Shown here piece by piece: positions 25,172 through 32,258 of a DNA stretch of 32,258 bases; positions within the stretch are counted from its first letter, which is position 1; the number at the start of each line of letters is the position of its first letter. The stretch is from Candidatus Omnitrophota bacterium. Its GTDB lineage: Bacteria > Omnitrophota > Gorgyraeia > Duberdicusellales > 4484-171. Location of the stretch: assembly GCA_014729775.1 (NCBI GenBank), contig WJJJ01000009.1, positions 1 through 32,258 on the forward strand, in the 5' to 3' direction. The notes beneath the pieces are model-generated. The model was given only the letters and a program-made list of their open reading frames with translations, had not been told where the DNA came from and ran no database searches. The position numbers and the translations under genes were made by a program.

Positions 25172-28100
25172 TGAGCTATTGTCCAGCGGAGATTTTCAGA
25201 TAAAGAAATATAACAGCGCCTTTCCCTTTTCTAATTTTTTGCCCGGCATTGCCGGACCGTGGGGCGTGCCGATGTGGGTCTTTTATGTGAACCGAGGGCA
25301 GGGGATTATTTCTTTCGGGATTCAGGATAAAGACCACAGCATTACCGAATTTTACCCGGCCAATAAAGCGTACTGGCTCACCTCCACGATTGGATTCCGG
25401 ACATTCGTGAAGACCGGCCAGGGGGAGTTTTGCGAACCTTTTAAGGTCGACCGCGGGACGGGGAGTGAAGAGATGCTGGTCAAGAGCGATTCACTGGAGA
25501 TCAGCGAGCGTGATGAGCGCAGGAAGCTGGAATTCCGGGTGCGGTATTGCACCCTGCCCAACGCGCCGGTCGGCGCGCTGATACGGGAGCTTCGGATAAA
25601 AAATCTTTCGAACAGGAGCCGGAAGCTGGAGATCCTTGACGGCCTGCCCCGCATTATTCCTTTCGGCGCCAGCGACGGATTCTTAAAAGGACTCTCCCGG
25701 ACGATCGAGGCGTGGATGCACGCCGAAACCCGTCAGCACCTTTCGACCTTCCGGCTCATCGTCGACCCCCAGGACGTCAGTCAGACGACGTTTATCGAAG
25801 GGGCGAATTTCCACTGCGCGTTCTATGATGATGCCGGCACCAAAAAATATCCCGAATTGATCGTCGATCCGGACGTAATCTTTGCCCAGGATAAATCGTA
25901 CAGCGTCCCCGGAAAATTTCTCGACGGTACGTACAAGTCCGTCGCTCAGGTGTATTGCGGAAAAACTCCCTGCGCGTTCAGCGCGCTGGAGTGGGAGCTT
26001 GCCCCGGGCGAGGAAAAGGTGCTCTACAGCATGTATGGGGGGTCGTTTAAAGAGGAATTGATCCGTTCCTGCATCCCCCGTATTTCGGTTAAGCAGCTCA
26101 GGGCAAAACAGGAAGAGAACCGGGAAATCATCCGTTCAATCAAACACAACGCTTTATGCCGTTCGGGGAGTGAAGAATTCAACCAGTACGTGAGCAGCTG
26201 TTACATGGATAACGTGATGCGGGGCGGGTATCCCTATAAGTTTAACCGGGAGCACAGCTACTATATCTACTCCCGTAAACACGGCGACCTTGAACGGGAT
26301 TATAACCGGTTTAAGTTGTTGCCCAGCTGTTTCAGTGAAGGAGAGGGGAATTACCGGGACGTGAATCAGAACCGCCGGATGGATTTGTTTTTCAATCCCT
26401 GGATCGGGAAGAAGAACATTGTATACTTTCTGAATTTTCTGAAAATCGACGGATACAATCCGCTCGTGGTCAAGGGCGAGAAACTGTTTCTGCGGGCGAA
26501 AGACGCCGAAGCGCTGCTTGAAAAATACGGCATCAGGAAGAGCGCGGTGCTTCCGCTCATGGAGAAAGGATTTTTCCTGGGAGAATTTTTCCGCTTTCTC
26601 GACGAAGAAGGTATTGAAGTGAACGGCCGGGAGGAGTTGGCCCAAGAGTTGGTGAAGACCGGCATGCGGGAACCCCAGGCGGATTTCGGAGAGGGGTATT
26701 GGATCGATCACTGGAGATATAATCTGGATCTGATCGAAAGTTACCTCTATTTTTATCCCGACCGTGCCGATGAGCTCCTGCGGGAGAACGAATTTTATTT
26801 CTGGGATGACGAGGTGCGGGTAAAAAAACGCACTCAGCGGTATTCCGTCCGGGACGGGCAGGTGTATCAGGGGGAAAGCATCGAGCACTCGTCCGAGAAG
26901 CTCGATGTGCTGAAGAAGAGAAGAAGGTATACGAATTACCTGCGTGCCGAAGACGGGAGTCCTTATCGGACCAGTCTGGCCGAAAAACTGCTCACGCTGG
27001 TGCTCAATAAAGCCGCGACGCTGGACCCGTCCGGGATCGGCATCGAAATGGAGGCGGGCAAGCCCGGCTGGTGTGATTCGCTGAACGGCCTACCGGCCCT
27101 GTTCGGCTCCTCGCTCTGCGAAACCTATGAGCTCAAGCGGACCTGTCAGTTTCTGCTCTGGGCGCTGGAATTGCTCCGGTCTCAGGCCGACGGGATCGCG
27201 CTTTCCGAAGAAGTGAATTTATTTTTTCAGCGGCTGCACAAGCTCTTGAGGGAATATAACGCCCAGACGAAGAAAGAAAGGGATTTTTCCTGGTGGGAGA
27301 AAGCCAATATGGTGAAAGAGGCGTTCCGGAAAGACACCTTCTTTTGTCTGAGCGGAAAACGCAAGGTTCAGCCGGTGCAGAGCGTAAAAGAGTTCCTTCT
27401 GCTGCTGGTGGAGAAACTCGACGCCGGTATTCAGAAAGCGAAAGGGGACGACGGGATTCCCGCGACATATTTTACCTATAAAGTGACCCAGTATGATCAG
27501 GTCAAACAGATCGTGACGCCCAAGAAATTCGAACGCCACGCCCTGCCGCTGTTTTTGGAAGCGCCGGTACACGCCTTGCGGATCGACCGGGAAAAGGAGT
27601 TATACCGGGCGGTGAAGAGCTCCCCACTGTTTGACCCCCAGCTGAGGCTCTACCGGCTGAACGCTTCGTTGAAAGAGGAACCCCTGGAAATCGGCCGCAG
27701 CCGTATTTTCGTGCCCGGCTGGCTGGAAAACGAGTCCATCTGGCTGCATATGGAATATAAATATCTGCTGGAGACGGTGAAAGCCGGACTGTATGAGGAG
27801 TTCTATACCGATTTCTTTCAGGCCTGCGTCTGCTTTTTCGATCCCCGGCGGTACGGGCGGAACGTGATCGAGAATTCCTCGTTTATCGTGAGCAGCGCCT
27901 ATCCTGATAAATCCCTCTGGGGGAAAGGCTTCGTCGCCCGTTTAAGCGGGGCGACGGCGGAGCTGCTGCATATCTGGATTTATCTGTGCATGGGACCGGC
28001 TCCGTTTCAGATGAACGCCAGCCGGGAGCTGGAACTGCGGTTTGCGCCGATTCTGCACAAAGAGTTATTTACCGCCGCGGACCAGGAATGTGAGGTGAAC

Positions 28101-28334
28101 GGCCGGCGGGAGCGCATTCCCGCGGGATGTTTTGCGTTCAAGCTGTTTTCCTCAATCCTGGTTGTGTACCACAACAGAGGCGGGGGCAATCTTTATCCGG
28201 ACCGGGAGGCGGAAAAAATCACCATTACCGATTCCGCGGGGACCCATGAAATCTGCGGTGGACGTATTCCCGCGCCCTGGAGCGAAAAAGTACGCAATGT
28301 CGAAGTAAGCCGGATAGACCTGTATTTTCCGTAA
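25158..28334 (+). CDS. Large GH94-like (cellobiose phosphorylase-related) carbohydrate-active protein
   Basis: About 1059 aa; N-terminal beta-sandwich-like WGVPMWVFYVNRGQGIISFGIQDKDHSITEFYPANKAYWLT; GKPGWCDSLNGLPALFGSSLCET reminiscent of the GH94 GDWND(A/G)LNG catalytic-Asp region; GTG start with GGGAGG RBS. Confidence 0.55.
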   Translation: MDQRSELLSSGDFQIKKYNSAFPFSNFLPGIAGPWGVPMWVFYVNRGQGIISFGIQDKDHSITEFYPANKAYWLTSTIGFRTFVKTGQGEFCEPFKVDRGTGSEEMLVKSDSLEISERDERRKLEFRVRYCTLPNAPVGALIRELRIKNLSNRSRKLEILDGLPRIIPFGASDGFLKGLSRTIEAWMHAETRQHLSTFRLIVDPQDVSQTTFIEGANFHCAFYDDAGTKKYPELIVDPDVIFAQDKSYSVPGKFLDGTYKSVAQVYCGKTPCAFSALEWELAPGEEKVLYSMYGGSFKEELIRSCIPRISVKQLRAKQEENREIIRSIKHNALCRSGSEEFNQYVSSCYMDNVMRGGYPYKFNREHSYYIYSRKHGDLERDYNRFKLLPSCFSEGEGNYRDVNQNRRMDLFFNPWIGKKNIVYFLNFLKIDGYNPLVVKGEKLFLRAKDAEALLEKYGIRKSAVLPLMEKGFFLGEFFRFLDEEGIEVNGREELAQELVKTGMREPQADFGEGYWIDHWRYNLDLIESYLYFYPDRADELLRENEFYFWDDEVRVKKRTQRYSVRDGQVYQGESIEHSSEKLDVLKKRRRYTNYLRAEDGSPYRTSLAEKLLTLVLNKAATLDPSGIGIEMEAGKPGWCDSLNGLPALFGSSLCETYELKRTCQFLLWALELLRSQADGIALSEEVNLFFQRLHKLLREYNAQTKKERDFSWWEKANMVKEAFRKDTFFCLSGKRKVQPVQSVKEFLLLLVEKLDAGIQKAKGDDGIPATYFTYKVTQYDQVKQIVTPKKFERHALPLFLEAPVHALRIDREKELYRAVKSSPLFDPQLRLYRLNASLKEEPLEIGRSRIFVPGWLENESIWLHMEYKYLLETVKAGLYEEFYTDFFQACVCFFDPRRYGRNVIENSSFIVSSAYPDKSLWGKGFVARLSGATAELLHIWIYLCMGPAPFQMNASRELELRFAPILHKELFTAADQECEVNGRRERIPAGCFAFKLFSSILVVYHNRGGGNLYPDREAEKITITDSAGTHEICGGRIPAPWSEKVRNVEVSRIDLYFP

Positions 28335-28398
28335 ACAGACGGGAATAGAGGTGATTTTCGCTTTTTCAATACATGCAAAAATCTTTGCGAAAAAACGC

Positions 28399-28428
28399 TT
28401 GACAATGATTGCACCACTCGTTTAAAAT
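28399..28428 (+). promoter_or_regulatory. Strong sigma-70-like promoter for porin gene with A-rich upstream tract
   Basis: TTGACA-N18-TAAAAT; GCGAAAAAACG just upstream. Confidence 0.75.
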
Positions 28429-28438
28429 GAAGGCAGTT

Positions 28439-28485
28439 GTGTAACCGTGTGAGAGCTCTTTGAAAATAGTGATGTACGGTTATAC
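28439..28485 (+). promoter_or_regulatory. 5'-terminal stem-loop displaying a boxA-like motif
   Basis: GTGTAACCGT/ACGGTTATAC 10-bp stem (one G-U) enclosing GCTCTTTGAAAA (28455-28466). Confidence 0.5.
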
Positions 28486-28684
28486 CATCCACAGGCAATT
28501 TTAGTCTGGGCGCGAAAGGAGGTGGGGAGATACTAATTTCAGAATAAGCCCAAATTGTCGAAGAAAGGATGATATAACTATAGATAGGTAACAACAAGGC
28601 CCCGGACCTCATCCGGGACGAGGAAACCTTGTGAAAATAAATTCCACATCGCATACTTGTAATGAGTATGAAAGGAGGGACGTA

Positions 28685-30007
28685 ATGAGTAGGAAAATTA
28701 TCGCACTTACTGCGGTATTCTGTTTCGCCGTGATCGGCGCAGGGTTTGCCGCGGTAGAGAATATTAAAGTAAGCGGTGACGTTACTGCACAGGCAGTGAT
28801 CCGCGATCTGTCTCAGGGTTCTGAACAGGCAACAACCAACGATGCCGAAGATTTTCTGTTTTCGCAGATCCGTCTGCGTTTTGACGCGGATCTGACCGAA
28901 AACGTGAGCGCGGTCGTCGGTCTCATCAATGAGAGACTGTGGGGCGCAGAAACCTCGGCTGACACTGACATCGATCTGGACCTCGGCTACGTGGAACTGA
29001 AAGAGTTTCTGTACCAGCCGCTCACCCTGACCGTGGGTCGTCAGAGACTGATGTACGGCAACGGCCTGATCCTGGCGGATCCGGACACCAACCAGGGTGC
29101 CAGTGCTGCAGTACCGGCTGCCTTTGCCGATTTGTCGATGCGTAAGTCATTTGATTCGATCAAGGCAGTATTGGATTACGCGCCGTACACGATCGACATC
29201 ATCTACGCCCAGGTCGCGGAAAACAACACTGATATGATTGATGACATCAGCGTACTCGGTACCAACGTGGCCTATCAGTGGGCCGATTACAACGGGATCA
29301 CCGAAGGCTACTTCTTCGCCGTATGGGGCCGGAACAACATTCAGGACGAGGAAAATCAGGATAAGACTTACGTGTTCGGTGCCCGGACCCAGTGGGATCC
29401 TAACGACAAGCTGACCGTAGGGTTGGAAGGTGCCTATCAGTTCGGCGATGCAAGCAGAACCAACATCCCCGACACAGGCGATCAGCATTTGGAAGCTTAC
29501 GCAGCGCAGGTCGGCGGTGAGTACAAGTTCCTGGATGAGTACAATTCCAAACTTGGCTTAAGCTACACATTCTTAAGCGGCGACAATGATGCCGATGACG
29601 GGGATTACAACGGCTGGGATCCGTTGTTCGAAAATCAGACACCTGCGGAAATCATCAACCTGCTGACTGCCAATACCAACGCTCACTTCATCCAGGTGAC
29701 CGGATCGATGATGCCCAGAGAAGACATTACGCTTGGCTTGGTCTATGCCCACGCATTGCTGGCTGAGAAGTACAACGGCGGTTCAACATATCAGCCGTCA
29801 ATGGGCCCGGCGAATGGGAACACCTACACCGTTGACAGAAACGACAACCACTTCGGCGATGAAATTGATCTGTACGCGGTCTACGATTACACTGAAGACG
29901 TACAGCTCAAGCTCAAGGGCGCGCTCTTTATGCCCGGAAGCTTCTTCGCTGAAGAAAGCGACAACACCTCTTATTCCATAAGAGGCGCGATGAGCGTGTT
30001 GTTCTAA
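28685..30007 (+). CDS. Porin-like outer-membrane beta-barrel protein (alginate-export-like)
   Basis: Signal peptide FAVIGAGFAAVE; alternating beta-strand pattern, VGRQRLMYGNGLI, C-terminal SIRGAMSVLF; AAAGGAGGG RBS before ATG 28685. Confidence 0.7.
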   Translation: MSRKIIALTAVFCFAVIGAGFAAVENIKVSGDVTAQAVIRDLSQGSEQATTNDAEDFLFSQIRLRFDADLTENVSAVVGLINERLWGAETSADTDIDLDLGYVELKEFLYQPLTLTVGRQRLMYGNGLILADPDTNQGASAAVPAAFADLSMRKSFDSIKAVLDYAPYTIDIIYAQVAENNTDMIDDISVLGTNVAYQWADYNGITEGYFFAVWGRNNIQDEENQDKTYVFGARTQWDPNDKLTVGLEGAYQFGDASRTNIPDTGDQHLEAYAAQVGGEYKFLDEYNSKLGLSYTFLSGDNDADDGDYNGWDPLFENQTPAEIINLLTANTNAHFIQVTGSMMPREDITLGLVYAHALLAEKYNGGSTYQPSMGPANGNTYTVDRNDNHFGDEIDLYAVYDYTEDVQLKLKGALFMPGSFFAEESDNTSYSIRGAMSVLF

Positions 30008-30035
30008 CAGAAAAAAAGTAACGATTTGACCACGG

Positions 30036-30072
30036 ACCCCCGCTTTTCAGGTGAAAAGCGGGGGTTTCTTAT
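30036..30072 (+). terminator. Intrinsic terminator after porin
   Basis: ACCCCCGCTTTTC-AGGT-GAAAAGCGGGGGT then TTCTT. Confidence 0.85.
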
Positions 30073-30276
30073 TAGGAGGAGATGCGGGGGATGCGATCCT
30101 TGATCTGGATTCTGGTTCCTTGACGCTCGGCCCGGAGGGAAAAAAGAGGCAAGACGCAAGAAATACGACGGAATTCAGAAAAGCAGGAGAGCAGAATACA
30201 CTTTCCTCATATTTGGTAGTCTGATGGGCTGATACGCTTCCCGCCGATACGCGGATATCCTGCCAAGTGCACCGAA

Positions 30277-30297
30277 GTTCAACCGCGTAGGTTGAAC
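30277..30297 (+). repeat. Dispersed palindromic repeat, copy 2
   Basis: GTTCAACC-GCGTA-GGTTGAAC, identical to 333-353. Confidence 0.9.
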
Positions 30298-30385
30298 TCA
30301 GGTGGGCGGAATAGCCCAAAAACGGTTGCGAAACACCGAAAACGTACTATAATGAAACCTTAACCGACGGAAGAAAGGAGGAGGG

Positions 30386-30730
30386 ATGGACGAGGAATTA
30401 CAAGGACAGCCGTTACTGGATGAGCAGGAGATTAAGGAAGGCGCGCCGTTTGCCGCAATTAGCTATGTGCCTTTCTTGTGGATTTTGACCTTTCTCATGA
30501 AACGGCAGAATCAATTTGCGCTGTTTCACGCCCGGCAGGGGATCGTAATTTCCGTGGGGGTCTTTGCTTGTTTTTTTCTCCCCTTGATCCCGGCGATCGG
30601 ATTTTTTCTTTATCGCGTGGGACTTCTGGTGTTTCTGGTGACAATTCTTTACGGGATCTACGGTGCTTTGTCCGGAAAGATGATCCGAATCCCGAAAGTT
30701 TCCGATCTCGCCGATAAATTGGTGATCTAA
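30386..30730 (+). CDS. Small membrane protein, DUF4870/Tic20-like
   Basis: AAISYVPFLWILTFLMKRQNQFALFHARQGIVISV; multiple TM; AAAGGAGGAGGG RBS. Confidence 0.7.
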   Translation: MDEELQGQPLLDEQEIKEGAPFAAISYVPFLWILTFLMKRQNQFALFHARQGIVISVGVFACFFLPLIPAIGFFLYRVGLLVFLVTILYGIYGALSGKMIRIPKVSDLADKLVI

Positions 30731-30742
30731 CAAAGGAGAAGC

Positions 30743-31471
30743 ATGCGGAAATCAAAAAAAGACAGCACACCTCCGGTGAGGGCGCGGTCGCGTACGACCT
30801 TCGAGGACGACTTTACCCAGGCTGATACCTGGCGCGTATTCCGGATTATGAGTGAATTCGTGGAAGGATTTGAACATCTTTCCCGGATCGAGAATGGAGT
30901 CTGTTTTTTCGGTTCGCACCGGGTTGATGCCCAGCATCCGGCTTATCAGGACGCGTACCGGGCGGCGAAACTCCTTGCCAAGAAGGGATACACGATCATT
31001 ACCGGCGCTGGATCAGGAGTGATGGAAGCGGCCAACCGCGGGGCCTATGATGCTAAAAAGCGGTCGGTCGGGCTCAACATTCTTCTTCCGGAACAGCAGC
31101 TTCCCAACGAGTATATTAACGAACTGCTTGAATTCCGGTATTTTTTTGTGCGAAAAGTAATGTTTACCAAATATTCCTGCGCGGTAGTGGTGTTTCCCGG
31201 AGGGTACGGTACGCTGGATGAATTATTTGAGTCTTTGGCGCTTATCCAGACCCAGCGGATCAAGTCGATTCCGGTAGTGCTGGTCGGGCGGGAATATTGG
31301 AAAAATCTGGTCGCCTGGTTGAAAAATAAGCTGATCGCCGAAGGGACGATCGTGAAAATGGACCTGGATCTGTTTCATTTGGTCGATACCCCGGAAGAAA
31401 TATTAAAAGCGATCACGACAAATACGGCAAAAAAGAAATGCTGTAAGAAGCCTGGGAGAGGGAGAAAGTGA
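30743..31471 (+). CDS. LOG family (TIGR00730-like) Rossmann-fold protein
   Basis: GVCFFGSHRV, GYTIITGAGSGVMEAANRGAYDA, VVVFPGGYGTLDELFESLALIQTQ. Confidence 0.92.
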   Translation: MRKSKKDSTPPVRARSRTTFEDDFTQADTWRVFRIMSEFVEGFEHLSRIENGVCFFGSHRVDAQHPAYQDAYRAAKLLAKKGYTIITGAGSGVMEAANRGAYDAKKRSVGLNILLPEQQLPNEYINELLEFRYFFVRKVMFTKYSCAVVVFPGGYGTLDELFESLALIQTQRIKSIPVVLVGREYWKNLVAWLKNKLIAEGTIVKMDLDLFHLVDTPEEILKAITTNTAKKKCCKKPGRGRK

Positions 31472-31767
31472 GAGGATTCCTGCGCATATGGAAAAAATTC
31501 GATTTGGAAGAGGTCGAAAAGCATTTAATCGTGGTAGGAGAGCTGTCCAGTGAATGCTATGCCTGCCATCATCTTGGACTGGATGCGCGTGACGCGGTAT
31601 GCCCGCAGTGCGGCGCGGCATTTAAATACATGGGCTTCCGGCGGCATCTGACGATGAATTATCTGCAAAAACTGAATGATGAATTGCCGCACATGACGTT
31701 CATTGATTTTGAAGACTTTAAAAAGGTCCGCGGGAAGCGGGACGCCCGTCGGCTCCTGGATATGTGA
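31468..31767 (+). CDS. Small zinc-ribbon-like protein
   Basis: CYACHHLGLDARDAVCPQCGAAFKYMGFRRH; GTG start overlapping the previous stop. Confidence 0.65.
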   Translation: MRGFLRIWKKFDLEEVEKHLIVVGELSSECYACHHLGLDARDAVCPQCGAAFKYMGFRRHLTMNYLQKLNDELPHMTFIDFEDFKKVRGKRDARRLLDM

Positions 31768-31852
31768 GAACCGTGAACCCGGAGCCTTGATCCTTCGCTC
31801 CCCTCGGGAACCTCAGCGGCGAACAGGGATAAGGATTGATTTTATTACCTTG

Positions 31853-31873
31853 GTTCAACCGCGTAGGTTGAAC
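31853..31873 (+). repeat. Dispersed palindromic repeat, copy 3
   Basis: GTTCAACC-GCGTA-GGTTGAAC, identical to 333-353. Confidence 0.9.
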
Positions 31874-32038
31874 TTTGGGGATGAGGGAGTAAAGCTCCCA
31901 TAAAGCGCCAGATGAATTCCCGTCGGAAGGGGAAAGTCTGGCAGGATACGTCTACGACAACGTCGTAACCTCAGGCGTACCCCTGATATTTGAGAATACC
32001 GCCTTTGTTCGGAGAAGCGAACGAAGTGCGCCTTCGTA

Positions 32039-32128
32039 GGAGAGGTCGCGTAGTCCGGTTGAGCGCGCGTGTTTGGAGTACACGTAACCCGCAAGGGTTC
32101 CAGGGTTCGAATCCCTGCCTCTCCGCCA
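32039..32128 (+). tRNA. tRNA-Ser (anticodon GGA)
   Basis: GGAGAGG...CCTCTCC acceptor stem, CGTGT-TTGGAGT-ACACG anticodon arm, long variable arm, GTTCGAATC T-arm, encoded GCCA 3' end. Confidence 0.95.
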
Positions 32129-32202
32129 TTTTTCGCTTTGCGAAAAATGGCGAGATCTCGCCCACCAAAAATGTTTTGCATTTTTGGTGAGGCGGATCCG
32201 CC
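32124..32202 (+). repeat. Chain of GGCG/CGCC-bounded inverted repeats downstream of tRNA-Ser
   Basis: CGCCATTTTTCGC-TTT-GCGAAAAATGGCG, AGATCT, CGCCCACCAAAAATG-TTTTG-CATTTTTGGTGAGGCG, GATC, CGCC. Confidence 0.85.
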
Positions 32203-32221
32203 ACAATATTAAGGAACATAT

Positions 32222-32258
32222 ATGTATCACGTCTATATTTTGCTTAATGAAGCGAAAA
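32222..32258 (+). CDS. GIY-YIG endonuclease family protein, N-terminus only (truncated by window end)
   Basis: ATGTATCACGTCTATATTTTGCTTAATGAAGCGAAA = MYHVYILLNEAK, typical GIY-YIG N-terminus (MYYVYIL-S). Confidence 0.65.
   Translation, partial: MYHVYILLNEAK

Noticed and set aside
30310-30356. Third copy of the GGTTACC-N14-TTTACTTGTA element (ACGGTTGCG-N14-TACTATAAT)
   Set aside because: Better explained as an ordinary sigma-70 promoter (TTGCGA-N16-TATAAT) for the DUF4870-like gene.
31855-32230. Minus-strand ORFs such as MAERQGFEPWNPCGLRVLQTRALNRTTR...
   Set aside because: They are antisense to tRNA-Ser(GGA); this peptide type is a familiar spurious translation of the tRNA complement.

Overview
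The window looks like a chromosomal segment from an uncultured bacterium. The style of the intergenic repeats resembles candidate-phylum (Omnitrophota-like) genomes, but that taxonomic guess is weak. It is dominated by a nitrogen-assimilation island at about 1.9-15.9 kb: glnA1 (GS-I), a small sigma-70-like factor, a PII with a shortened T-loop, a TorF-like outer-membrane protein, amt, a canonical PII (glnK-like), glnA2, a class I amidotransferase, a mini NtrC/Fis-type regulator, gltB and gltD. Downstream lie a mix of housekeeping and accessory genes (YaeQ-like, FKBP PPIase, GAF-ANTAR regulator, greA, Cas4/RecB-like nuclease, alpha/beta hydrolase, patatin, bioY, DUF502, HAD hydrolase, a GH94-like protein of about 1059 aa, a porin-like barrel, a LOG-family protein), tRNA-Ser(GGA), and the start of a GIY-YIG endonuclease. 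The most interesting signal is a candidate RNA antitermination regulon. A GAF-ANTAR protein (18566-19267) is encoded in the same window as two nitrogen-gene leaders (4005-4171 before PII-1/amt, and 7306-7444 before glnA2). Both leaders carry intrinsic terminators whose 5' arm overlaps an alternative hairpin with an AnnGnn hexaloop, the published hallmark of ANTAR targets. The same two leaders share a bipartite promoter-like element (CAGGGTTACC-N14-TTTACTTGTA), and one copy starts 1 nt after the sigma-factor stop codon. Other notable signals are a boxA-like motif inside a stem-loop in the porin leader, a chain of GGCG/CGCC-bounded hairpins between tRNA-Ser and the GIY-YIG gene, and composite intergenic repeat islands (in-phase TAAGNNG heptamers and a GTTCAACC-GCGTA-GGTTGAAC palindrome).
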